A stretch of 64,000 nucleotides of DNA from an uncultured Alkaliphilus sp. (lineage in GTDB: Bacteria; Bacillota; Clostridia; Peptostreptococcales; Natronincolaceae). The notes under the pieces are model-generated. The model did no database searches and had not been told where the DNA came from. It saw only the letters and a program-made list of their open reading frames with translations. The translations under genes and the position numbers were made by a program. Positions within the stretch are counted from its first letter, which is position 1. Every line of letters begins with the position of its first letter. Below are positions 1-9,240 of this stretch, piece after piece. The stretch is from the NCBI GenBank assembly GCA_938074565.1, contig CALJEQ010000015.1:62001-126000 (forward strand), written 5' to 3'.

Positions 1-1363
1 AACCTGTTGCAGATAATAATGCTGCCACACCTGCTGTACAGGCTGCTTTATAAAACTCATTATCAATAATGAAAACTAAAATAGCTCCCCAAAGTAGTCC
101 TGTAAACATTGCCCCTTGCCCCAGTGGTACAATTCCACTGGAAAGATTACTCACTACTTCTCCTGCTGCTCCATTGAATCTTGTCATAATATAGTTTGCA
201 AAATAAGGGAACATAGCTAATACCACTGCTGGATAGTGCTTGTTTTCCACTGAAGAAAATGCTTGAGAAACCATTGATATACCAACAAATACCAATATTG
301 GTGCAATCACTGCTACTGGTATAATCTTAGACATTGCTGCAATAACTCCAAAGGTTGATGCTAGCAAAAATACAATACCGTTTAATACAGAATAACCTCT
401 CCCTGCATTCATCCATTTTGAACCGATTGATGCAATATATACTGTTGTAGGAAATACCCCACCAAATAATGTACCTATTATTGTTCCAACTCCATCCGCC
501 AATTGGGCTTCCTGTACATTGTAATCATCACCAGCCGCCGCCATTGCTTCAACATTATTCATTGTTTCAATAAAGTTATATATAGAAATAGGTAATAAAA
601 TTGCAAATAACCCCATCATTTGTTTTGTTAATAAAGATATACCTTCAAAAACACCTAATGTGGGTTTAGGTGCATAAACACCAACTGTTGATAACCCTTG
701 TGTTATTTGATTAACGTCTACTTTTCCAATTGTATAGGCTAAAACTGTACCAATAACAATAGCAAACAATGACGCTGGTATTTTAAAGGGCATAGGTTTT
801 TTTGCCACTAGACCAATTAAAATAATTGCTAATACAACCATACCAATAATAGGCATTTCATAAGTCTTAAAGAATAATTCTCCCCCAATAAAAGCAAAAG
901 CCACTCCAGCTAAAGCTCCCAACATTGATGCCCTAGGTAAGTGTTTTCTAACCCATTTACCAATAAGACTTCCTACTGCTTCAACTACACCACCTAAAAA
1001 ACAGGCTGCCATTCCAATTTTCCATCCTAATACAGGATCTCCTGTAATATCTAATGCTGGTTTTAGTACTCCAAATAAATAGATAAACATTACTGGTGTA
1101 CTTATTCCATAGGCTAGTGCAGTTACATTTGTTCTATTTTCTTTTTGAGCTAGTTTTCCAGCCATATGGGCGTAATAAAAATTACCGAATAATACCGAAA
1201 TTGCTGCCCCTGGGATAACTCTACCATACACAATATTACTGGGATAACCCATTGAAATCATAGCTACAGCAATTAAAACAAAATTTGCTAAATTGTTTTG
1301 AAATAATGCAAAGAAACCATCAATATCTTCTCTTTTAAACCACGGATAAATTACCTTTGACAT
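1..1363 (-). CDS. NCS2-type xanthine/uracil (purine) permease, C-terminus truncated by window edge
   Basis: Open frame read from ATG at 1363 (minus): MSKVIYPWFKREDIDGFFALFQNNLANFVLIAVAMISMGYPSNIVYGRVIPGAAISVLFG...; many hydrophobic helices; RBS aaaggagg just upstream; next to xpt and a purine riboswitch. Not in the ORF track because it runs off the edge. Confidence 0.8.
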   Translation of the reverse strand, partial: MSKVIYPWFKREDIDGFFALFQNNLANFVLIAVAMISMGYPSNIVYGRVIPGAAISVLFGNFYYAHMAGKLAQKENRTNVTALAYGISTPVMFIYLFGVLKPALDITGDPVLGWKIGMAACFLGGVVEAVGSLIGKWVRKHLPRASMLGALAGVAFAFIGGELFFKTYEMPIIGMVVLAIILIGLVAKKPMPFKIPASLFAIVIGTVLAYTIGKVDVNQITQGLSTVGVYAPKPTLGVFEGISLLTKQMMGLFAILLPISIYNFIETMNNVEAMAAAGDDYNVQEAQLADGVGTIIGTLFGGVFPTTVYIASIGSKWMNAGRGYSVLNGIVFLLASTFGVIAAMSKIIPVAVIAPILVFVGISMVSQAFSSVENKHYPAVVLAMFPYFANYIMTRFNGAAGEVVSNLSSGIVPLGQGAMFTGLLWGAILVFIIDNEFYKAACTAGVAALLSATG

Positions 1364-1507
1364 GTTATAACCTCCTTTTTCACTTTCATTTTGTTTTTTA
1401 TTTTTTTTTATTTTTTTATTTTGTTTTTACTATTTTGGTTTTAATGTTTACCTAAATTGCAATAGAAAATTGAACTAATTACAAATTGTAATAATACGGG
1501 AAATTTA

Positions 1508-2086
1508 TTAATTATTTTCTTCAAAGGCGATCTTTCCACAATTCATTTCTTTTATGATAACTAGTGATTCCACATGGATATTTGCCTCTTTTGCCAATTT
1601 CCCACCTTCTTGAAACCCTTTTTCTATAACAATTCCTGCTCCTACTAAATTTGCCTGTGCCTCATCTACAATTTGTTTTAATCCTAAAATAGCCTGACCG
1701 TTAGCCAAGAAATCATCGATAATTAATAAATGATCATCCGAACTTATATATCGTTTAGCCACCCTAATTTTATAGGTTTTCCCTTTTGTATAAGAGTAGA
1801 CCTCACCTTCATAGGTTTCTTTATCTAGGTTTTTAGACTCTGTCTTTTTTGCAAAAACCACAGGTACATTAAAATATTGGGCAGTAATGGCGGCTATTGC
1901 AATACCCGATACTTCAGCTGTAAGTATTTTGGTAATCTTCTTTCCTTCAAATCTTTTTTTAAATTCTTTTCCTATTTCATTTAATAACTCTATATCTAAT
2001 TGATGGTTTAAGAAACTGTCTACTTTTAGTATCCCTTCCCCTTCAACTCTTCCCTCTTCTAATATTTTTTTCTTTAATAAATTCAT
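1508..2086 (-). CDS. xpt: xanthine phosphoribosyltransferase
   Basis: 192 aa; PRPP-binding motif LLIIDDFLANGQA; overall Xpt-like sequence; downstream of purine riboswitch. Confidence 0.93.
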   Translation of the reverse strand: MNLLKKKILEEGRVEGEGILKVDSFLNHQLDIELLNEIGKEFKKRFEGKKITKILTAEVSGIAIAAITAQYFNVPVVFAKKTESKNLDKETYEGEVYSYTKGKTYKIRVAKRYISSDDHLLIIDDFLANGQAILGLKQIVDEAQANLVGAGIVIEKGFQEGGKLAKEANIHVESLVIIKEMNCGKIAFEENN

Positions 2087-2144
2087 ATGCTTCCCCCTAT
2101 CTATAAATTACAAGTGTTACTTTTCCAAATTTGTGTAAAATTAA

Positions 2145-2172
2145 AACCCCGTAGGTATATACCACGGGGTTA
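2145..2172 (-). terminator. riboswitch expression-platform intrinsic terminator
   Basis: Minus strand AACCCCGTggtatataccTACGGGGTT followed by TTAATTTT; between the riboswitch and xpt. Confidence 0.8.
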
Positions 2173-2279
2173 ATAGATGTTTAAATTTAGATATGTCAAA
2201 TACAGTCATAACTTATTACTGATTTTTTTCATCAATCAATAATAGTTATAACTTAAAACGTATCACTAATAAACACAAC

Positions 2280-2350
2280 CACCCGTAGTCAGGCCATTTA
2301 CGGTAGCCCGGTAGAAACTCTTGGTCCTTATCACCAAAATTATACGAGAT
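2280..2350 (-). promoter_or_regulatory. purine riboswitch, guanine/xanthine type (C at the specificity position)
   Basis: Minus strand CTCGTATAATTTTGGTGATAAGGACCAAGAGTTTCTACCGGGCTACCGTAAATGGCCTGACTACGGG matches the conserved J1/2, J2/3 (GTTTCTACC) and J3/1 (TGACTA) purine aptamer core. Confidence 0.93.
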
Positions 2351-2559
2351 AAATATTCAATTTATTATTAAAAAGCTTAGGGTTAATTGTAAACCATCAA
2401 GGAATAAAAATCAAGTGGTTTTTATATTGAAACCTAAAAAGATTTTATTTGTGTATACTAATTATAATAACCCATCCAGTGTTTGTATAGAAAAACTTTA
2501 CTCTGAATGGGTATAAGTAAAAATATTTTATTTTGTTAACTTTATATTTTAGTAATTAT

Positions 2560-3063
2560 TTAAATAATGGTTTTTTTGTGTTTTTTCTTATTTCTATTGT
2601 ATATGTATAAACCGTAGGCTAAAAATAACAAGGAGTAATTAACAATCATTATTATAGGATGTGACCAACTGACTCCATCATAATGTAAATGACTTAAAGG
2701 ATATAATATTTTAGTTGGGAAAAAGTCTGCTGTATGGGTGGGAATATCCATTAATATATGCAATGGCCATGCTAAAAAAGCTATCGAATATTCTTTTCCC
2801 AAAAACTTTCTTATTATAATCCATATAGTTGTAACTACTATTAAACTATGTGTAGTATTGTATAGTACAAAAACCCAATCTGGAAAAGAGCGTAATTCTG
2901 GTTTTCCGATAACCAAAGCACCACTAATTAATTGAAAAATAGTATAGGGAGCAAACGGGATTAAATCAGGGAGTATACCAAAGAGTAAGGCATATTTAAA
3001 AAACTTTTTATCCTTACCAAATATTAGACCTCCCCACAATCCATGGGTCAGTATATCCATCAA
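2560..3063 (-). CDS. YdjM/DUF457-like membrane-bound metal-dependent hydrolase family protein
   Basis: MMDILTHGLWGGLIFG... HILMDIPTHTADFFPT; His/Asp motifs and several TM segments. Confidence 0.55.
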   Translation of the reverse strand: MMDILTHGLWGGLIFGKDKKFFKYALLFGILPDLIPFAPYTIFQLISGALVIGKPELRSFPDWVFVLYNTTHSLIVVTTIWIIIRKFLGKEYSIAFLAWPLHILMDIPTHTADFFPTKILYPLSHLHYDGVSWSHPIIMIVNYSLLFLAYGLYIYNRNKKKHKKTII

Positions 3064-3226
3064 TTTCCCTCCTTATTTTATTTGTTTTACTATCCTATAA
3101 ACTATTTTATCCTTATTTAGTTTTATTTACTCTTTTCATAGCTTTGTTTTTTATTAGTTATTCTTTTTATATTTGTAGTATTTTTTTTATTGATTAATGA
3201 ACAACTGAGTCCAAACTTTCTCCCAT

Positions 3227-3270
3227 AAAAAAATTGGGTGATTAATTTCTATACAATCACCCAATTTTTT
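3227..3270. terminator. bidirectional intrinsic terminator
   Basis: AAAAAATTGGGTGATT-N10-AATCACCCAATTTTTT inverted repeat. Confidence 0.8.
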
Positions 3271-3293
3271 CATTCTATTTAGTAACAATTTGT

Positions 3294-3596
3294 CTATAAA
3301 TCTTTTTCCATTTCTACTTCTATCCCTTTATCATCATATTTCTTATATAGTTCTCCGTTAACATATACTTCATAACTTCTTTTTCTAAAGGCTGCTGCTA
3401 ATAGTCCTTGTACTACTTTTACTTCTACATTATATTCTCCGGCTTTACATCTATATGTGGTGTCACTGCTAAAGTTCATATTATATTTTGCTGCTAAATT
3501 ACCGTCTACTATTAGTTTTATGGTTCCCCAAAATTTGCTAAAAGTAAATTCTACTTGATGTTTTTTGTTATTTCCTACTTTAAATTGAAGTTTCAT
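3294..3596 (-). CDS. hypothetical protein, predicted beta-rich, 100 aa
   Basis: Complete ORF with RBS (aagagaggagatcaaac ATG); no recognised family. Confidence 0.6.
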   Translation of the reverse strand: MKLQFKVGNNKKHQVEFTFSKFWGTIKLIVDGNLAAKYNMNFSSDTTYRCKAGEYNVEVKVVQGLLAAAFRKRSYEVYVNGELYKKYDDKGIEVEMEKDL

Positions 3597-3780
3597 GTTT
3601 GATCTCCTCTCTTATTTTTTAATAATTATTAATCTGCAAAGTAAGTTACACCCCCAAATCAATCTTTTAATTAGGAGGTGTGACCTGTAATAACACTTAA
3701 TTACTTAATAAACTTAATTTTATGAGAGTGTGAACATAACCCCCACTGTCAGTTACATGCTTAGTTATTTTTATATAAGG

Positions 3781-4041
3781 TTATATAATGTCTCCAAATT
3801 CTACAGTTGTAATAATCTGCTTAGACTCGTTGTTTAAGTAATTACTGACTCTACGATATATTTCAAATCTTTCTTCCTTAGATAATAGCACTTTTTCTCC
3901 TTTTGGTGTTCTTGGATTTAGTAGTTTTGCGATAGGAATATAATCTCTTATATCACTCAATCCTATTTCTACCACCAGATTTTCTTCTATGTATTCTATC
4001 GTATACATATCACGAATTTTTATTTTATATACAGCAGACAC
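3781..4041 (-). CDS. hypothetical 86-aa protein, candidate immunity protein for the upstream toxin-like protein
   Basis: Starts 8 nt after the stop of the 819-aa ORF on the same strand; small, soluble, acidic/hydrophobic mix; position typical of polymorphic-toxin immunity genes. Confidence 0.5.
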   Translation of the reverse strand: MSAVYKIKIRDMYTIEYIEENLVVEIGLSDIRDYIPIAKLLNPRTPKGEKVLLSKEERFEIYRRVSNYLNNESKQIITTVEFGDII

Positions 4042-4049
4042 TTAATCAC

Positions 4050-6509
4050 CTACCTTATATTAATATGTTTCACTTTTGAATTATTTCGTAGTTCAGCTAA
4101 TTCTTTAGTCCAAAATATTGTTTTTTCTCTAAATTTTTGTGGTACGGATTTTGCAAATGCAGTTACTGCGCCAGTCGCTTCTTGAGCATATCTTTGTGAT
4201 ATTCTTCCCCATAGATAGTTTACTTGATCTAAAGTAAGTTCAAGTTCTTTATAGTACTCATTATTATATAGCCCTAGCTCATCTAACCATTTCCCACCTG
4301 ATGTCATCTCTAATGTTATTTTATTTGAACGTTTAGCATATGCTTCTGCCCATTCTCTTGCTGTCATTGTTCCATTAGCAGTTTCCCATCTACCACTATA
4401 AAAAATAGCTTGATTTTTATTAGTAGCAACATCTGCTGTTTCTACTTTATTTAAAAGATATTCATATCGATCTTTTCCACTGTTCATCTGTAAAAACTCA
4501 TCATATGGATTATTTACTAAACTAGCTGCAACCTTCTTCTTAATAGAACTATATTCCTTAACTGTACCTACAACTCTATCATAAAGTTTTTGAGCCTCTC
4601 CTGCACCATTAATGCCAAAAATCATAGTATTTTTAGCTGGTTTTGAATTCTTCCAAGCCTGACCCAACATGTCACTATGTTTCACCACTGTACTTTTTAT
4701 TGCAGTGAATTTCTTTGTTGTACTAGCTGGTATATTTTTAACATTAGTAAGAAGTTTTTTACCTGCACTTGGTAAGCTAGTAAGTTTTTGTGGAATAGAT
4801 TTCACTGTATTCCAACCTTTTACAAGGTTGTTATTAGCTAACTGCTTTGTGTACTTCATCATATCAGATGCTTTATCCATCTTCTTTAAGTTTGTGATAT
4901 GATCTACCCATGCACCTGCATTAACTAAGCTTGTCCCTATATCCATTACATAAAATACAGCGTTACCGATTTTTTTACCTTTTTCTTCGTTCCCTAATAG
5001 TTTTCCTACAAATCCACCTGTTGCCTTATATCCTTTTTGTAGGTAGTTTGTTCCTTGTTTATCGTTACCGCTTATTGCATTTTTTACATCTTGGAAACCT
5101 TGCACTATGTCTGACAATCCATGGGCTACTACTGGCACTCCCACCAATGCACCTATACCTGTCTTACATAATGCTACCCCTCCTAAAACTTGGGCTCCTC
5201 CACCAATTATTTGCAATGTACCCATTGTACCTTGCCATATTCTTGGGCCTGCTGCTACTACTTTTGCACCTGCATTTTTAAATGCTTTACCAACTGAAGC
5301 TGCACCCTGCCTAAAGTGGGTTGCGTATCTAGTTACTGCATCTTTCCCTTTTTGTAAGGACTTACTGGCTCCACTTTGTATGCTTTGGGCTGCCAATTTT
5401 ACTCCTGACTTTAAGTTGTTAAATACTGTTGTTGCATTTGTCTTGACATTAGCAACTGTTGTTGTAACTTTTGTCTTTACATTTGCCGCTGTTGCCACCA
5501 GTTTGTTTTTTACACTGGATGCAGCTGTTGCCACGCCCCTTGTTACATTGCTACCAATTGCTACTATTTTATTTTTTGCATTGTTCAATGTAGTTGTAAC
5601 TTTATTTTTTACCGTTCCTGTTATTGATTTTAGACTATTATTGGCACTTTGTCCAACTTTTTGCACTGTATTTTTGATGCTATTGGCTACTGTTTTAGTA
5701 GTGTTATTTAAACTTTTTGTTACATTACTTGCAGTATTCTTAACTGTACTAGATATATTTTTAGTGGCTGTGGTTACTGTCTTACCAATATTAGTTGCTA
5801 AGTTTTTAGCACCATTTGTCACTGTCTTCATACCATTGGTTACTGTTTTTGTTGCATTATTTACTGTGTTCTTTGCTACTGTTGTAACACTTTTTGTTGC
5901 TGTAGTTACTTTACTAGTTGCATTACTAACTGTTTTCTTTGCTGCTGTTGCTACATTCTTTGTTGCTGTGGTTACTGTCTTTGCTGCATTGTTTACTGTG
6001 TTTTTTGCTACTGTTGTAACACTTTTTGTTGCTGTAATTACTTTACTAGTTGCATTACTAACAGTGTTCTTTGCTGCTGTTGTCACCGACTTAGTTGCAT
6101 TACTAACCTTGTTAGCTGTACTACTCACAAAACCTTTAAAGCCTCCACCACTATTATTACTGTTGCTGTTACTTTTTGCTGGAGTCGAGGTTGTATTAGT
6201 TTTACTAATACTAGTAGTGTTGCTTTTTGTATTACTTGGTGCACTATATGTTGGCTTTGGTGGTGTACTGTTACTTGGTTTTGCCGGTGCACTATATGTC
6301 TTTGGTGGCGCACTATTACTTGGTTTATAATTTGATGTTTTAGCGTTACTAGCTGGCTTTGATTGTGATTGTGTTTGACTCTTTGGTTTACTCCCTGCAT
6401 ACACTTGTTGTGATGGCATGAAAGCACTTAGTGTCATAAATAAGTATACAAATACAACTATTGCACTTACTGCTCTAAGGCGTTTTTTATTATGTATAAA
6501 AAAACCCAT
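4050..6509 (-). CDS. secreted toxin-like protein: signal peptide, Ser/Thr/Pro-rich stalk, 11/22-residue amphipathic repeats, hydrophobic pre-toxin-like region, C-terminal ADP-ribosyl cyclase (CD38)-like domain
   Basis: N-terminal MGFFIHNKKRLRAVSAIVVFVYLFMTLSAFMPSQQVYAG signal; repeats (TTAAKNTV SNATSKV TTATKSV)n; C-term IFYSGR...TLEMTSGGKWLDEL...LWGRISQRYA...IFWTKEL resembling CD38 motifs. Confidence 0.65.
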   Translation of the reverse strand: MGFFIHNKKRLRAVSAIVVFVYLFMTLSAFMPSQQVYAGSKPKSQTQSQSKPASNAKTSNYKPSNSAPPKTYSAPAKPSNSTPPKPTYSAPSNTKSNTTSISKTNTTSTPAKSNSNSNNSGGGFKGFVSSTANKVSNATKSVTTAAKNTVSNATSKVITATKSVTTVAKNTVNNAAKTVTTATKNVATAAKKTVSNATSKVTTATKSVTTVAKNTVNNATKTVTNGMKTVTNGAKNLATNIGKTVTTATKNISSTVKNTASNVTKSLNNTTKTVANSIKNTVQKVGQSANNSLKSITGTVKNKVTTTLNNAKNKIVAIGSNVTRGVATAASSVKNKLVATAANVKTKVTTTVANVKTNATTVFNNLKSGVKLAAQSIQSGASKSLQKGKDAVTRYATHFRQGAASVGKAFKNAGAKVVAAGPRIWQGTMGTLQIIGGGAQVLGGVALCKTGIGALVGVPVVAHGLSDIVQGFQDVKNAISGNDKQGTNYLQKGYKATGGFVGKLLGNEEKGKKIGNAVFYVMDIGTSLVNAGAWVDHITNLKKMDKASDMMKYTKQLANNNLVKGWNTVKSIPQKLTSLPSAGKKLLTNVKNIPASTTKKFTAIKSTVVKHSDMLGQAWKNSKPAKNTMIFGINGAGEAQKLYDRVVGTVKEYSSIKKKVAASLVNNPYDEFLQMNSGKDRYEYLLNKVETADVATNKNQAIFYSGRWETANGTMTAREWAEAYAKRSNKITLEMTSGGKWLDELGLYNNEYYKELELTLDQVNYLWGRISQRYAQEATGAVTAFAKSVPQKFREKTIFWTKELAELRNNSKVKHINIR
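5820..6120 (-). repeat. tandem repeats of about 66 bp encoding 22-aa (8+7+7) amphipathic units
   Basis: Translated V-to-V spacing 8,7,7,8,7,7,8,7,7,8,7,7 across TTAAKNTV/SNATSKV/ITATKSV/TTVAKNTV/NNAAKTV/TTATKNV/ATAAKKTV... Confidence 0.8.
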
Positions 6510-6629
6510 TTAAATTCCTCCCTTTATTTTTCTTTTATTATCTATCTATAAATTCACTTATTACAAAAATTTGTCTTTTCAAACCCTCCCTTAATTTATT
6601 TTTCTGTAATAATGGAATGACTAAAGGGA

Positions 6630-6962
6630 CTACCATCTTATAAAATCTGATACTTCAACTTTATTAACTGTTGAGTTACACTGCATTTCTATAATATAGT
6701 AGCTCTCATTCAATAGTTTTGTTGTTCTCCAAGGAGGTAGGTTTCTAATGATAGAGATAACTTTTTTATTTCTATCTAGAAATATTACATCTATGTTAAA
6801 TCCCATAAAATAGGTATGTACACCTCTGCATTTAAATAATATTAAGGCATCTTCTTCATCTAAGTTCTTTCTGCCTAATAAACCTTTAGTTCTTTTAAAT
6901 ACATTTGTTGCCTCTTCTACCCTTTTAGCTAAGACTATTTTTCTTGTTTCATTTATCAACAT
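6630..6962 (-). CDS. DUF192 family protein
   Basis: GLLGRK...GVHTYFMGFNIDVIFLDRNKKVI...IIEM typical DUF192. Confidence 0.85.
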   Translation of the reverse strand: MLINETRKIVLAKRVEEATNVFKRTKGLLGRKNLDEEDALILFKCRGVHTYFMGFNIDVIFLDRNKKVISIIRNLPPWRTTKLLNESYYIIEMQCNSTVNKVEVSDFIRW

Positions 6963-6973
6963 TTCATTTATCT

Positions 6974-7393
6974 TTATCCTCCTATACTTCTCACTAATGT
7001 TCTAATAGTTCTTTTTTCTATTCCAAAAGCCCTCATAAAAACGGTATTAACCTCCATTTTACTTCTTACAATAGCTTGATTTTTTTTAAAGGGATTAACT
7101 TCACAACTCTCTAAAATAGCTTCTGGTAAGTTAATATTTAGATAGTTTCTTGCATGTATTTCTGCCCAATAGGGGTCCAGCTCTACTATCCCATGTTCTT
7201 CCCATATGGCTACATCATAGGCTTCAACAGTTGCCATGGCTGCTGCTTCTGTGGCTGCTTCTAATCTTATTCTCTGATAAATCAACAGTCCTCCATCTAT
7301 CACCAGTCCTGCCAAAGCCACTAATACAAGGAGAAAAAATGCTGTTATTACAGCCACCATTCCCCTATCATCTTGATAAAGTTTTTTTATCAT
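6974..7393 (-). CDS. TadE/TadG-like pseudopilin/pilus assembly protein
   Basis: DDRGMVAVITAFFLLVLVALAGLVIDGGLLIYQRIRLEAATEAAAMATVEAY. Confidence 0.75.
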   Translation of the reverse strand: MIKKLYQDDRGMVAVITAFFLLVLVALAGLVIDGGLLIYQRIRLEAATEAAAMATVEAYDVAIWEEHGIVELDPYWAEIHARNYLNINLPEAILESCEVNPFKKNQAIVRSKMEVNTVFMRAFGIEKRTIRTLVRSIGG

Positions 7394-7406
7394 GCTTCAT
7401 CACCTG

Positions 7407-8303
7407 CTATCTAAATAATTCTATTAACGAAAATACCATTGGACCCATCAAAAATATGATAAAAGCAGGAAATACTAGTAATAATAGGGGCATAAACAAT
7501 TTAAGGGATGCTTTTTCTGCCAGTTCTTTTGCTTTTTGCTTTCTTTTTTCCCAGCTTTCTTTTGCCTGTTCCCTAATTAAGACAGTAATACCGCTATTAC
7601 CTTTTTCTAAACCTTGTATTAGAGCTGATACAAAGAGGTTTATTTCTTCAACATTGCATCTTTCTGCTAAACGTTCAAAAGCATCTTTTTGAGAAATACC
7701 TATTTGTATGTCATCTAAAGTTTTTTTTAGCTCTTTAGCCAATTCCCCTTTATTTTGTTTGGTTATTTCATCTATTGACTGTAATAGATTTAATCCTGCA
7801 TCGGTGACGATTGCCAGTGAACTAAGGAGGGTTGGTAGATCCTTTTCTATCTTCCATTGTCTATTTTTAGCTTTTATGGAAATCCAGTTATCAGGAAGAA
7901 AATATCCCATTACACCACCTAATATGGTGAGGAATAGTATCAAATTTGTAGGATTTGCCACCCAAAATATTGAAAAGTATAGGGTACAAATAAATGCCGA
8001 TCCATATTTGAGGGCAATAAAATCATCTAAAGTTATTTTACTGATAAGTCCTGCATAAACTATTTTCTTCTTTGTCTTTTCAATATTTTTAACACCCAGT
8101 TGTAGTGGTATTAACCTCTTTATTGTTTTAGAAAAGTAGATAAACTTCAATAAAATTTTATTCTCATACTGCTGTTCTCTTTCTTCAATAATACTGTTAA
8201 TCCTAAGGGTATTGCTTAATGGCTTGTATTTCTGAAAAAGTTCTACTGGTAAGGTAATACATAAAATCATTAATATAGTTAATGCTGTAATGATATATGC
8301 CAT
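7407..8303 (-). CDS. tadC: type II secretion system F family protein TadC
   Basis: GspF-like domain (LPTLLSSLAIVTDAGLNLLQSI... ALIQGLEKGNSGITVLIREQAKE), adjacent to tadB/tadA. Confidence 0.85.
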   Translation of the reverse strand: MAYIITALTILMILCITLPVELFQKYKPLSNTLRINSIIEEREQQYENKILLKFIYFSKTIKRLIPLQLGVKNIEKTKKKIVYAGLISKITLDDFIALKYGSAFICTLYFSIFWVANPTNLILFLTILGGVMGYFLPDNWISIKAKNRQWKIEKDLPTLLSSLAIVTDAGLNLLQSIDEITKQNKGELAKELKKTLDDIQIGISQKDAFERLAERCNVEEINLFVSALIQGLEKGNSGITVLIREQAKESWEKRKQKAKELAEKASLKLFMPLLLLVFPAFIIFLMGPMVFSLIELFR

Positions 8304-8314
8304 ATGATCCCCCC

Positions 8315-9223
8315 TTATATATCAATATTGATTATTTTTTTACCAATAATGTAATTTGCTGCCACAAAAATAACTCCAACTGTCATCATGGTTCTTCCAA
8401 GGTTGGTTTCGTACATGGGTTTCATGTAGGTTGGTGAAAGGAATGTTAATCCCACCACTAAACATAAAGGCATAATGGTTAAGAGTTTTGCTTCGGAGCG
8501 TTTTCCTGCTGTGAGGGTCATTATTTCTCGTTTTATTTGTATTTTGTCACTTATAGACTCTGCTACATTTGCCATTACCTCTGTTAAATTACCGCCTTTT
8601 TCTTTTGTAATTAAGGCTGCATTTACAAAGGTATCTACATCCTCCAACTGTACTCTATTTTTAAAACCTATTAATGCTTCATCTAATGTCTTTCCTACTT
8701 GCATTTCATAAATCATAACTTCCAATTCATCTACAATTGGCTTATCAACCTGGGTTTTTAATATTCGTTTCATATCCTCTAAACATCGCTCTACTGCTAC
8801 TTGTAGTGAACTACCTGCCTTTAATGAGTTTGATATAGATTGCATAGCCTCCCTCATCTGAACATTAAGTAAATCTTTTCTTTTTTTCTTTTTCGCCTTC
8901 ATCATATGGGGAGGATATAATAAAGCTGTAACGCTTAAAATCATGGCAAATATAATATTTTTTAAAACCACTATACAAAATAAAAATGTCATTACAGCTG
9001 CCACTAAAGCATATTGTTGATATTTTTTTCCATTGATATTATCCCCATGAAACTTATTAGGACTGATGACGATCTTCTTAGTTTTTTTTGTTTCTTCTCC
9101 TCTGACAGTCTTATAATACTTATTTAAGTAATCATCTGGAGGCACTTGTCCAAAACAAATATCTAAAATTGTTTTTGCAAGACAATAGGTGAAAATGACT
9201 GTTACAAGACTTATAGTTAACAT
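8315..9223 (-). CDS. tadB: type II secretion system F family protein TadB
   Basis: GspF-like (MREAMQSISNSLKAGSSLQVAVERCLEDM...ALITKEKGGNLTEVMANVAESI). Confidence 0.87.
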   Translation of the reverse strand: MLTISLVTVIFTYCLAKTILDICFGQVPPDDYLNKYYKTVRGEETKKTKKIVISPNKFHGDNINGKKYQQYALVAAVMTFLFCIVVLKNIIFAMILSVTALLYPPHMMKAKKKKRKDLLNVQMREAMQSISNSLKAGSSLQVAVERCLEDMKRILKTQVDKPIVDELEVMIYEMQVGKTLDEALIGFKNRVQLEDVDTFVNAALITKEKGGNLTEVMANVAESISDKIQIKREIMTLTAGKRSEAKLLTIMPLCLVVGLTFLSPTYMKPMYETNLGRTMMTVGVIFVAANYIIGKKIINIDI

Positions 9224-9240
9224 GGTTTTTCCTCCCCTCC

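Noticed and set aside
5107-6330. 407-aa plus-strand ORF (Val/Leu/Phe-rich)
   Set aside because: Exact antisense of the Thr/Lys/Asn/Val repeat region of the 819-aa gene; composition is a by-product of that repeat and no RBS was seen.
6125-6427. 100-aa minus-strand ORF rich in His/Gln/Val
   Set aside because: Out-of-frame reading of the low-complexity stalk of the same gene.
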